Assembly: GCF_000003815.2 (NCBI RefSeq)
Contig: NC_049994.1
Span: forward strand, 11,623,894-11,687,893
Direction: 5' to 3'
Source of the DNA: Branchiostoma floridae
Lineage: Eukaryota > Chordata > Leptocardii > Amphioxiformes > Branchiostomatidae
Length of the DNA stretch: 64,000 nucleotides
Part shown: positions 22,078 to 32,171 of the stretch, in pieces
How the letters are laid out: the number at the start of each line of letters is the position of its first letter
Numbering within the stretch: the first letter of the stretch is position 1
Made by a program: the position numbers and the translations under genes
Notes under the pieces: model-generated
What the model was told of the DNA's origin: nothing
The model's database searches: none
Seen by the model: only the letters and a program-made list of their open reading frames with translations

Positions 22078-22175
22078 ATCAACCCCCAGGCAGCTTCGCC
22101 AGCTCGCTGCCGATAGGCGGAACTGGAGAAGGCTTGCAGTCGCCTGCGCTGCAGCCGAACGGTGATGATGATCAT
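22078..22175 (+). pseudogene. 3' remnant of a non-LTR retrotransposon
   Basis: The frame around 22113-22163 reads DRRNWRRLAVACAAAER, resembling the extreme C-terminus of RTE-type ORFs. It is followed by the short tail GGTGATGATGAT. Everything 5' is missing, as expected of a 5'-truncated insertion. Confidence 0.6.
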
Positions 22176-22391
22176 TCGGGAAGAAGCAACCATTAAAGAT
22201 CTGTACTGTGTAATGGATCTGATTTATTCCATTTCATCTTGCGGAGACATTTTGATTGACGTTTGGCGCTTTTAGAAAGACTGAAAACTAAAAAAAAAAA
22301 AACGTATATAGTCTGTCATCTTAGCCATAATCATTCAGTTCGTCACGTCCGCAGTGCAGTAGTATAAGCTGCCTAACATAACAACAATCTT

Positions 22392-22575
22392 TATTGACAA
22401 CGACAAAAGTACAGCGACTTTCGTAAGGTCTACATGAATAACAACTACTTACAGTACAACTAAACACATATGTATGGATATCTATAGGTATGGATACATC
22501 AACATAAAGGGTCTAGCATGCCATTTACACTATTGGTTCTACGGTATAAACAATCGTGAATATATTTAACATATA
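22392..22575 (-). repeat. Dispersed repeat, copy 2 (opposite to 3430-3615)
   Basis: The reverse complement matches 3430-3615 in several blocks. On the minus strand this copy runs past the gap boundary of copy 1 into TTGTCAATAAAGATT, giving the likely 3' end of the repeat. Confidence 0.6.
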
Positions 22576-22634
22576 AGACTTTCGTGACACAAAATAGATC
22601 AAGTAACTGCCACTGGATAGTTTATCTAAAGAGT

Positions 22635-22727
22635 CAGATGTTTCAGATAGCGTATCCGCTGTCTCGCTGTCTTAGATAAAATCTCAGTCACTAATGAAAG
22701 ATAAAGTGCTGCTATCTGAAACATCTG
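22635..22727. repeat. Inverted repeat, 17-bp perfect arms
   Basis: CAGATGTTTCAGATAGC (22635-22651) is the exact complement of 22711-22727, with a 59-base spacer containing TCACTAATGAAAG. The flanks share the CACTGATGAAAGATAGTGGATG type of motif found in the GGAAACGG repeat family. Confidence 0.6.
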
Positions 22728-23795
22728 GCTATTCAGAGAACTTATTTAATCGCTTGATTTATTCTAGTATTCATTTTCTGTCACTGATGAAAGATAGTGG
22801 ATGCTATCCAAAACCTGATACGCTTTAGAGAGTTCATCTTTAGTTGCCCACATTATCTTATATTAGATATGATTTACTTGTACTTATATCGACGCATTGG
22901 AGATTTACATTCACTTAAAAGGCCAGGCTTTTCTAGATTTCGGTTTCCAGTTTGCTTCAAGCAGGAAACAGTCGACAAAAGCACAATCTGTAACTCGATA
23001 GCCGCACTTTGCAAATCAAGATGGACCGGTGCCTCAGAGCAAATAAACTTAGCGTAATCAAATGATATTGTACAGAGGAAAGAGCCTTTTAATGTTCATT
23101 TTGGATTATCCTACCCGCGCATTTCCACCGGGGCCTGAGCTGATTGTAAGTGCTGCTGCCGGTTAGGATTATGAAGGAGAATTAGGAAGCCCTGATGTCG
23201 ATGTAAATGGATACTGATCAATAAGTGCCTGCTAAAGTTGTCCAGCTGTAGCTTTTTGATTAAGTACACTGTTATGCCCCTGTCACATTATCCACGATCT
23301 TTGTACGCATCGATGGAAGATCGGCCATATTTAAGATCGACAGAGGGTTGCGCGTATGTTTCACCTGAAAAAACGGTCCCTGTCACATATAAGCCATACT
23401 TTGTACCTTGTACAATGGCTGTGCAATAAAGTTATTATTATAAGCGAGGCTCGGGCGATTGCCGCAGAATCGTCGTCCAATCGATTTTTCGATTTTCATG
23501 ACAGGGGTATTACTGTGTGCCCCCCACCCATACACACACCCGACATGTCGAGGATTTCCTATTCATGCAGAACCAGGTATTAGGTGCCAATCTATCTTCG
23601 GAGATTTGTCTGTCGATATACCGTGACAGAAGAGTGTTCAGGAGGCCATCCTGGCCACAGGCAGCTGCCGACATGAACAGACAGTAAACTAAACGTGGCA
23701 ACCCGAAGATGACACCAAGTGATGAGGGCAAACGGAACCATGTCACAGATTTAAGAACTCAGACCTGACTGACTGTTGTAATTCGCCAAAAAACA

Positions 23796-23880
23796 GTAAC
23801 TCAAGCAACTGGATATAATTTTGGAAACGGTCAGACATTACAACTAGCATCCACTAGTTTTCGTCAGTGACATCTATTTG
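23796..23880 (+). repeat. GGAAACGGTCAGAC family, copy 2
   Basis: Reads AAGCAACTGGATATAATTTT, then GGAAACGGTCAGACATT, then AGCATCCACTAGTTTTCGTC. Same block order as copy 1. Confidence 0.65.
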
Positions 23881-24019
23881 GAGAGGGTTTTATATCTTAG
23901 CTGTGAATTTATATGTAAAAAAGATCTAGTTGAAAAATATTTTTATCCTAACTATGAATCAATATGCAAAAAGGTGGTGAGGAAGACAAATTTCCAATGG
24001 CCCCAAAGCTACAAACTTT

Positions 24020-24110
24020 AAGGTAAGACAAGTTAAGACTATGTTGATGCAACGTCTGGCCGTTTCCAAAATAATATCGAATTGCCTGAGTGACTGCTTT
24101 TTGGTGTATC
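24020..24110 (-). repeat. GGAAACGGTCAGAC family, copy 3 (inverted)
   Basis: The minus strand reads AAGCAGTCACTCAGGCAATT, then ATTATTTTGGAAACGGCCAG, then ACGTTGCATC. Together with copy 2 it forms an inverted pair about 140 bp apart. Confidence 0.6.
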
Positions 24111-25141
24111 TTATTAACTGGTTGTCTAACCTTCATTGACGTGACTGTTGTAATTATATTGTCTCAACTGGAAAGAAACGGGACTACAGAAGTTGCATTT
24201 CGCCACGTTGACTTGGATGATGACCAGGTCTACGCGCACAGGGATCCTCGCCTGATGCTACATTTAAAGTCTCTTTGACGGCACGCGGTGATGTACTGTC
24301 AGTCGGCTCAACCACGTCCCATTAGATTAATGTAGGCTCATCTATCTTGTGGCCTCTTGGACCCATCATTACTTGCATTTTGTCAATGTAAGGCCCCACC
24401 GACTTCATTATATGGATGACATTCGCGCTCATAAATTTTCATCAGTTTAAGAATGTGACCATTCTGAAAATCTTAAAAAGAATATGCAAATATGACCTAA
24501 TTTATGGAGTAAATTGAAAGCAAAACAACAACATCGGAAAACGGACTCTAGCGAAGTCTTTAAAAGTCTCAAAAAGATGTGAAAAAAAACAAATCAATCA
24601 TTTCTTGTTCGGCAATACCATGTTTTATTGTTCAGTCATGTGTTAAACCTTCCTGTTCACATAAGATTTCATAATGGGAAACTATTTCTCCCATTTTCAT
24701 TCGCACACTTGCATCCGTTTTAGGGTGCACAGAGAATAAATTATACTCAAATCAGTATGTCTACGAGCCTTCGTATACACCAACCTTATTTTCTGGGGAC
24801 GTGACAAATATAGCGGGGCTAGGGTAGGTATTAGTTCCCATGTGATCGGTAGAGACAGTGAACTGCGTGTCAAGGGCTTCCTAAATTTCATCAACATCTG
24901 TGCCATCGCGTGGTGGGTGCTTTGTCTACACACGCTATCAATTTAAAGATTTGAAAGGACAGAATGCGTTAGGGGTTTGAGTGTACAATTTTTCTCATCA
25001 GCTCAAAACGACATGCTTTGTAGGCTGACAGTGAGGGACTGGGTATCCCTGTTGGAAAGATCCGTAAATCTTATGAAATACTGCCTATGCCTCAATTTTT
25101 CAACCGTGGCATCGTGAACATAACCTTGCAAACTATCAACT

Positions 25142-25774
25142 CAGGGGTGCCTAAGCATTTGCACGATCCCTATGAAATTCGTACGAATATTATGTGATAC
25201 ACACGAATCACTATGCGAAAACGCACGAATATTATGAAATTCGCACGAATCACTATGCGAAATCGTACGAATTTTATGAAATTCGCACGAATCACTATGT
25301 GACACACACGAGCCTTATGTGATTTGCACGATCCTTATGCGAAATTGCGCAACCACTGGCGGGGTCACGTGACAAACGGAGCGGGATTTTCAAGATGGCG
25401 GCTTCGCCGCTTCGGCGACTGAAAATACGATGTAACACGCCGAAATGAAGCTAAACAGTAGCTCACAGGCTATCAAATACATCTTTGCGACGGTAAATGT
25501 CCATTCCATGCCTTGAAATATAAATATCTCGGGTAGAAACGCTCAAAATCATGCCTCCTCCCGGCCGCCGTTTTTGCATAAGGATCGTGCAAATCACATA
25601 AGGCTCGTGTGTGTCACATAGTGATTCGTGCGAATTTCATAAAATTCGTACGATTTCGCATAGTGATTCGTGCGAATTTCATAATATTCGTGCGTTTTCG
25701 CATAGTGATTCGTGTGTATCACATAATATTCGTACGAATTTCATAGGGTTCGTGCAAATGCTTAGGCACCCCTG
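25142..25774. mobile_element. 633-bp foldback element with 199-bp terminal inverted repeats
   Basis: 25142-25340 and 25576-25774 are inverted copies with only one or two differences seen. The termini are CAGGGGTGCCTAAGC and its complement. CAACT flanks both sides (25137-25141, 25775-25779), a 5-bp target duplication. Each arm is itself about nine tandem 20-21-base units of the form CACGAATCACTATGCGAAA. The 235-bp unique core has GC-rich stretches and no open frame of note. A CAGGG terminus suggests hAT; a 5-bp duplication is at the short end for that group, so the class is open. Confidence 0.85.
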
Positions 25775-25779
25775 CAACT

Positions 25780-27119
25780 GCTGGTGCTCATCTTATTCAG
25801 CTCGCAAATGCCATATCAAAAACGAAACATGAAATATATTTTGTGGGTATAGTCATAGACAATCATATCATTAAAAACGTGCTTTTTGTATCACATCATA
25901 TTCCATCTTCCTTGAAAACATCACACATCAGAATTCCACCCCAAAGTTTTGAAAGCCAAACGCCAAACACAAAAAGTAAAACCAGTCGTTGGCCAACAGA
26001 TATGAGCTTTAATGTTTTGTACATCAAAATCAGGACGAGGCTATTTATTTCCAATAAAGCATTTATGATCACAGATAAAATAGCCATATAAATTGATAAA
26101 CGTGCCTATCCTGCCAATGCTCTTGTCCACGGATTACTGATCATTATTTCTATTCTTTTTAATCAAATTGTAAGAAAATTAGACAAAAACTGAGAAATGT
26201 ATTTTTCTTATGCGTTTTGACCATTGTATACATCTTTGACAAACCAATCTCAACCTATATTGTAAATGCACAAAGAGAATAGACGAAGCCGAACCTATAT
26301 ATAAAAGTAGGTTTATAACTCATGTTTTAGGTTAGTGTTAGAAGCCGTGTCAATATACTTATCACGACTTTTATAATTCTGTACCTTTACGTATCCGGAC
26401 AGGACATGGGTCTACAGTAAAAGCTATCAATCCTTAGAACAAAACGTGTTCTTTTGCGCACTAGGATAGCATTAACAGCACCCAAACCTGTCTCCCTGAC
26501 TCCAAACCATAATTGCAGATCTTTAAATCTAAAGCTGTTCGTTTACAAGCTTGCAGAATGAAATGGCCATATCGATTTAATATGGATGAGCTGATGTCGA
26601 AATGGAAGACCACAAAGATCCGAGACGCCATGGGAATGTCCTGCCTATAAATCAAGATTCCTTAAAGTAACTGGTCTGAGAAGAACCGTTTTAAGGAACA
26701 GTTTGATGTACAACATCTTCTGAAATAGTGCGTATAATAAAGGGCATCTATCAGCAGCAATGGCATTTTTAACAGCATCAAGTATTATGTGCTCAGTCTA
26801 GTGTGTAATGGAATGGGTGACTTTGATATGATGTACAATGTTCAGAGTTATATAAAAAGATCTGGTAGTTTATCTTAAATGCAGAATAAAGAGGTCTGGT
26901 AGTTTATGTCCATTGCAGCATAAAGGCGCTATTACGTTAGTAACACTGCATCATGTGTTATGGCTTGGCGCTGAGTCTTGAAATAGCATTAAAACAAGAA
27001 TCCTGTAAGCCGTGGACAACGCATATCATTCAAGGGCATACGTCGTAACTACACGTATCTGCTAGTCTTCGCATCAATTGAAATCTATAGCATTCAAAAC
27101 CTGGTAATTCCAGATTCTC
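25780..27119. other. Intergenic, nothing recognised
   Basis: AT-rich sequence. Near 26855-26910 the phrase AGATCTGGTAGTTTATCTTAAATGCAG is partly repeated (AGGTCTGGTAGTTTATG...TTGCAG), a small local duplication. No gene. Confidence 0.35.
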
Positions 27120-27205
27120 GTCCACTTGTCACTGACGAAAAACAGTGGATGTCGACTGAAACGTCTGTTTTCAAATCTTATCCAATTTCTTGGGTAACCA
27201 TAGAT
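27120..27205. repeat. GGAAACGG-type family, copy 4 (partial)
   Basis: Contains CACTTGTCACTGACGAAAAA, CAGTGGATGTCGACTGAAACGTCTG and an AATTTCTTGGGTAAC end, matching the second half of the other copies. Confidence 0.5.
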
Positions 27206-27273
27206 GTTTTGCGTATTTCGTATTTTAACTTTATTCTATGTCACTAGGTACAACTAGACACCTGCCCTAATTA

Positions 27274-27516
27274 CACCCCCTTTCCACTAGGGCGGCGCTC
27301 TCGCCGCGCTCTCTCTGCGACCTAAAATTTGACATATCGTTCAACGAATTGTATCGAAAAGAAACGAATCTTTTTAAACTTTGTGTGTTTTGTTGTCTTC
27401 TCAGTCACACTCTTACGTTTTGTATGACATACCCAGAGTGAAAGCGAATGTTACACATATCCTCTTTAGGTCGCAGTGAGAGCGCAGCGCGATCGCCGTC
27501 TAGTGGAAAGGGGGCC
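27274..27516. mobile_element. 243-bp Harbinger-like MITE
   Basis: Inverted ends (CA/GG)CCCCCTTTCCACTAG extend imperfectly for about 50 bp through a GC-rich block to GCGACCTAAA. TTA flanks both sides (27271-27273, 27517-27519), fitting the TWA duplication of PIF/Harbinger elements. The core GTTGTCTTCT(C/A)AGTCA(C/T)AC is shared with the element at 30552-30795, so the two families are related. Confidence 0.75.
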
Positions 27517-28129
27517 TTATGAACAGAATAAATTGCATAAGTCAAGATAGGAACCTAAAAGATTGAACGGTGAAGCATCTTGTACAGACATTTTCTCAGA
27601 CAGATAAATCGTTATTCCATCTCCGATTTCATATTTCAGAGGGACCGTGCGTGCCTTTTTGCAATTCTTGAACAGATGAAATGCTCATTCACTGCAAATT
27701 AATCCATCGATTTCCGCAATCATTGGGCACATAACTTTCTCGGGGGTGACAATGGTTCTGGCAATAGGGGAATTAGAATACTCCTTTGTTCTATGCATGT
27801 ATCCGTATCTGTACTACCGCCCTATAGGGCACTGCAAGTAAATTTTATGGATGACACCAGCGCGCGCATTAATTTGTGCCTGATTTCAGAAAAAGAAACA
27901 AGATTTTTTTTCTTCTGCATGGTAAACATGACGATAAAGTACCAAAATGAGCAAATACATTGTGTTGTAGCCTAATAATTATACTTGTAGAAGTGACACT
28001 TGCTAGGTGCCCAGGACTGTAGTTGTAGAAATAAAACTTATTGGATAGTTGTAAAAGTGACAACAATATGGAAGCCATGAGTGTGATTATCAACACATAC
28101 TATGATGGTGATGCCAGTCTATCACACTA
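27517..28129. other. Intergenic, nothing recognised
   Basis: No gene seen. A CCGTATCTGTACTACCGCCCT phrase near 27810 resembles the unit of the minisatellite at 28375-28520. Confidence 0.35.
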
Positions 28130-28380
28130 GTGTCACTTTTACCACACCAGTCTATGTCTTGAATGCGGGAATGAATGCCTTGTTGGCTCTGATACCATGT
28201 TTTGTCCCTTTAATTCTTGTTACAACATTCATCACAACTTAATGGCACCTATTTTTGAAAATGTAGCCATCTTGTTTTTTTTCACCCATCTTGTTTTTTG
28301 TTCACCCTATCGCACTATTTTTGCAGTCTGCAGAGGATGTTATCCATTGAATTTACTTGCTGTGGCCTTAGTGTAAAACA
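28130..28380 (+). repeat. Dispersed repeat, copy A (inverse of 44445-44690)
   Basis: Shares with the reverse complement of 44445-44690: TACCATGTTTTGT, AATTCTTG, GCCATCTTGTT, the pair CATCTTGTTTTTT/ACTCATCTTATTTTTT, CGCCCTATC or ACCCTATC, TTTTGCAGT.CT.CA and ATCCATT(G/A)AATTTAC. Non-coding, class unknown. Confidence 0.6.
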
Positions 28381-28520
28381 TCAGCTTCTGTATTTGCATC
28401 TATATAGTCGGTATAACCGCCCTTAAGCGTAACGTTATAACACACCAGCTTCTGTATCCGTATCCGTATCTGTATAGCCGCTATCACCGCCCTTGTGCAA
28501 AACACACCAGCTTTGTAGGA
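28375..28520. repeat. Minisatellite, about 60-bp unit, 2-3 copies
   Basis: Units of the form CACCAGCTTCTGTAT followed by CTGTATAGCCGCTAT and ACCGCCCTT. The third copy is partial and ends near CACACCAGCTTTG. Confidence 0.6.
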
Positions 28521-29264
28521 ACACGGTAGCAGCTGGTTACATCACACCCATCAACTTGTCACACTACCTAGTGACCTTTGCACATAAATGTATTTGGTTT
28601 CAAAGCTATCTAATGAGATTGATATGATAGTACTTATTGGCAATAAATTTAATTCTTCAATATCTATAGGGTAAAATAAATTTTTGAGCTCCTCAATTCT
28701 CGGTTAATAAATCCCGTAACTGGCAATTAAATTTTATATTGTTGAAGTTATTAAGACGCGTAGACCTTCCACGTATCTTCCTGGAATCTTTCTAGTAAAA
28801 TTGTAAATGATGTCATAACAAAATTTTATATTAGGCATATATTATATAACTTTATAATTGCTAAAGATTGCATGCATCCTATAAAATCTACTCGCTCATC
28901 TGTTTTCTATTCCGAGTCGAAGCAATCTGGATATCGTCCAAGCTTTGCTTAAGTATGTCTGAACCGAATCTTATCTTAGTCGTGTTGGCGAGACAGGGCA
29001 CTTTGTGTTTTCATCCATTAGTACACGGCGACAATCCTCATCAATTAAAGAATCTGTCAACTTCAACATAGTGTGACAATCGATGTAACGTTGCTTTGTA
29101 GGGCTATTCATTGCTCTTACTTTAGACAGAGAAATATTCTGATCTGAGGGCTGACGTGTTACTTTTCAACTAAGAGTTCGCTCTTTGCTTGATAAAACTT
29201 TGCCTGGCAAGTCTGAGTGTCAATGATGCCATCCATTCACAACTTCCATGGCACTCCCTCACTG
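28521..29264. other. Intergenic, nothing recognised
   Basis: AT-rich DNA without supported genes or repeats. Confidence 0.35.
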
Positions 29265-29590
29265 GATAAGGTCCCAATTGCATCGGTGCCCGCCAGTGAC
29301 GAAGCCCGGCCGGGTCCCGAGCCACAAATTTGTCCCTGTGGACTACCGGATACCAAGGGGTACCCCTCGGGGTTCCCCCACGGGTAGGTCACGGCGTCTC
29401 TTCGTTACTGGGTCCCGGGTTCATTTTCAGTCCGACTTAAATTCAACCCGGTGCCCGGCCGGGCCCAAAAAATACCCCAGAAGCCGCAAAGTTCCACACG
29501 AGGTCAAGTAGGGGACACGCCCGAAAGTGCAAAAAAAAGCTCGTGAATCGCCCTACAGGGCTCCTTTTTCCAATTTGAACCTATTATATT
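29265..29590. mobile_element. MITE of the GGTCCCAATT family (boundaries approximate)
   Basis: The left end TAAGGTCCCAATTGC and right end (complement of TAGGTTCAAATTGG) are imperfect inverted repeats. The interior has GCCCGGCCGGG palindromes, GACTTAAATTCAA, CCGCAAAGTTCC and CGCCCGAAAGTGCAAAAA blocks that also occur at 35600-35835 and, inverted, at 58552-58729. Confidence 0.6.
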
Positions 29591-30551
29591 AAAGCCTATA
29601 TGTTCGTCAATCAATGTAAATCTGCTTTGTACGCCATACATCCATCTACTTGCCATTGTGTAGGAATGCCTTGAAAGGTTTTCGTGCTAGAGGGAGTCCA
29701 ATTTGAGTTTTTGAAGTTTTGCCTCTTCACTGGATAAAACTTTGACGTGCAAGTCTGCGACTCGAATGACGTCATTCACTCGACAACTCAAATGGCACTC
29801 GTTCAAGCACTAAAACCTTTCAAGTCCTCGCCCACAATGGAAATGGTTGTGAATCTTGAACTCCTTTAAAGTACCAACCCCAAAGGACGTTTTAGAATGA
29901 TTTGCAAAATACATGATAGCAGGCTCATTTCATCCGTGTAAACTAAGTCTTGCTTTATAGATAGCCGTAGTCTTAAGGGCTTTCAAATGCAGCACGACAC
30001 AAACAGCTCATGGAATAAAGTTACTTCTCAGACTTTCCTTTGTATCCACTTGGCGCCATGCCTACTCTATGGCCCGGACCCCATTTATCTAACTGCAATG
30101 CCAATAAGCGCAGAAGAGGAGTTAGCTTCTTTTGCAAGAGACATCTTCTATTTTGTCAAGGTCAATATCATCTCAAAAGATCAACTTTATGAGACGATAA
30201 TCAATTCCTTTTGCTGGCTGTTTCCCAACTAGTGACATAAGTATTAAGTAGGATATCTTATGATTGGTTTTCATGGGCTGTGAAAATCCCCAGGTAGACC
30301 TACGTCGTAGTTTTGGTCAATTCTTAGCATCGATGTCAAAAAATATTGAAAAGGGGGTCCCATTCGGCATTGGCTGATATAACATTAAAGGATCTGGAGG
30401 CTGTTTTTTATCATTAGAACGGAAAATGATAACGAATCTTTTATCCCACTTATTTTGATTCATGTTAGGAAAGTTTGTGTTGCGTTGATGGTGTCGGTTA
30501 ACACACATACACATCAATTTTTGTGCAGTAAAGTTCTTCTACTTCATCTTA
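29591..30551. other. Intergenic, nothing recognised
   Basis: No supported gene. Around 29640-29790 the sequence partly repeats the context of 29160-29240 (ACTGGATAAAACTTTG.C..GCAAGTCTG..), suggesting an old duplication that brackets the MITE. Confidence 0.35.
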
Positions 30552-30795
30552 AGGTGGTATCTCACTACACTCGGGGCACCGGTGTGGCACTGCGGATTCG
30601 AAAAGTGCTCAGCGAATTTCAGAGATAAAGAATGCATTCTCTTACGTTTGGTGTATGTTGTTGTCTTCTAAGTCATACTTTTACGTATTAAGCCATATCT
30701 AAATCATAATAATTGGTGAAAATAACACAACAGTGCCGCAGTCAATGAACCCCGCAGAGCCGCACAGGTGTCCCAAGTGCAGTGAGATACCACCC
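30552..30795. mobile_element. 244-bp Harbinger-like MITE
   Basis: The ends are inverted repeats (A/G)GGTGGTATCTCACT(A/G)CACT(C/T)GGG. TTA flanks both sides (30549-30551, 30796-30798). The core TTGTTGTCTTCTAAGTCAT matches the element at 27274-27516. Length and duplication fit PIF/Harbinger non-autonomous elements. Confidence 0.75.
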
Positions 30796-30861
30796 TTACG
30801 TCGTCTGATACTGTATATGCGTACATTGCCTTACCTCACATCAATGCATCAAAATGGCCGT

Positions 30862-31110
30862 CGTTGCATCGCATGGCCCAATGACTAGGCTAGAGGACCG
30901 AGGTCGAAAGGATACGGGTTCGATACATTGCATTTCTACATAGAAAGGCACTTAACACGACTTTCCTCTCTCCACCCAGGTGCAAAATGGATACCTGACT
31001 TCGGTTGGGGTTGTAGAAAGTTGAGGAAAGAAAGGGATGGGCTCCGCCTTTAGTACCGTGCCAAAGACACAGTGGATAATAACCCACTGCGCCTACGGTC
31101 TCAGAAATGC
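30862..31110 (+). mobile_element. tRNA-derived SINE, copy 1
   Basis: A tRNA-like head with box-B-like GGGTTCGATAC (about 30917) is followed by a body: AGGCACTTAACACGACTTTCC, then CCCAGGTGCAAAATGGATAC, CTGACTTCGGTTGGGG, GGGCTCCGCCT and TACCGTGCCAAAGACA. The body recurs at 39300-39520, 49640-49835 and 59955-60040. SINE status is inferred from the pol III box and copy number within this window. Confidence 0.65.
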
Positions 31111-31703
31111 CGTGGGACCTCCCTCATCTTTTCCACCATTAAAAGCATATTTGGTAGGTGACGGCTCGAATCAATAAGAATTGTTATTAGTCGGTAAGTG
31201 ATTAAGACTCAATAAGCATGGTATTTTGCTGACGTCAGGACTATTTCGAATTTACCAGGGTTTGCCTACCGCTAGTGCTCTCCGACAAAATCACCCACAT
31301 TAGTGTCTCCTAACGGCTTCGCATACAAACATGTTTTACAGATCATTCGGGAACCATTGCTCTTTTGCGCGATCACGCCACCCCGATGGGAAAAAGGCCA
31401 TCTGGAACTTTGTGTGCGATATATGGGAAATGCGAACATCGGGCCATCTTACGTACAAAGGACCTTAGAATTACTGATAACTGTACCGAGTTTCTATAGC
31501 CACCGGAAAATGTTAACAGCTTTATGGGTTTATTACCAGGCTGCAATAAGACATTTACCAAATGCAGCATCGTTAAACTATGGCGACATTCCAAGATGCA
31601 ATACTGTGAGAGGTGAAATGGTCACATGCCCAGGGGATTTTGATTTTGCGATAGGGAAAAATTTAGTGTTCGCGCGCGATGGTTTTAAGTTGAAACTGCC
31701 ATG
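31111..31703. other. Intergenic, nothing recognised
   Basis: A 138-codon open frame at 31303-31719 begins with GTG and has no recognised motif or splice context. I do not treat it as a gene. Confidence 0.35.
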
Positions 31704-32171
31704 CAGAGTTTTACTGTAAAAGGGGGATGTTCGAGGTGAACACGTCACTGTAAACACGCTAAAATTGGAACACCGGAAACATTTTTCGTTGTACATTATC
31801 TTCACAACAAGTTCTAAATGTGTAACATGTAGCCACTGTAGACTAAATCTTCAATATTGAATCTGCTATTATGATATTCTTCGGAGCTTTGCAATCCATG
31901 ACTGAAAATTAAAAAAAAAATCATATCTAGCGCAAAACAGAGTTTTACTGTAAAAGGGGGATGTTCGAGGTGAACACGTCACTGTAAACACGCTAAAATT
32001 GGAACACCGGAAACATTTTTCGTTGTACATTATCTTCACAACAAGTTCTAAATGTGTAACATGTAGCCACTGTAGACTAAATCTTCAATATTGAATCTGC
32101 TATTATGATATTCTTCGGAGCTTTGCAATCCATGACTGAAAATTAAAAAAAAAATCATATCTAGCGCAAAA
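31704..32171. repeat. Tandem duplication, 234-bp unit, two copies
   Basis: 31704-31937 and 31938-32171 look identical, including an A10 run in each (TTAAAAAAAAAATC). The unit starts CAGAGTTTTACTGTAAAAGG and ends TATCTAGCGCAAAA. Perfect identity implies a very recent event or an assembly artefact. Confidence 0.9.

Larger units (their letters stand above)
22728..25136. other. Gene-poor stretch with two GGAAACGG repeats
   Basis: No gene supported. Copies of the GGAAACGGTCAGAC family occur at 23796-23880 and, inverted, at 24020-24110. The rest is AT-rich without recognised content. Confidence 0.4.

Noticed and set aside
25142-25774. CRISPR-like array because of regular 20-bp units
   Set aside because: Units are contiguous without spacers, arranged as inverted arms with a target duplication, in an animal genome.
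25611-25832. Open frame with repeated SHSDSCEF peptide
   Set aside because: It is the translation of the tandem units in the right arm of the foldback element.
31303-31719. 138-codon open frame on the plus strand
   Set aside because: Starts with GTG, has no recognised motif, no splice context, and ends inside the first unit of a tandem duplication.
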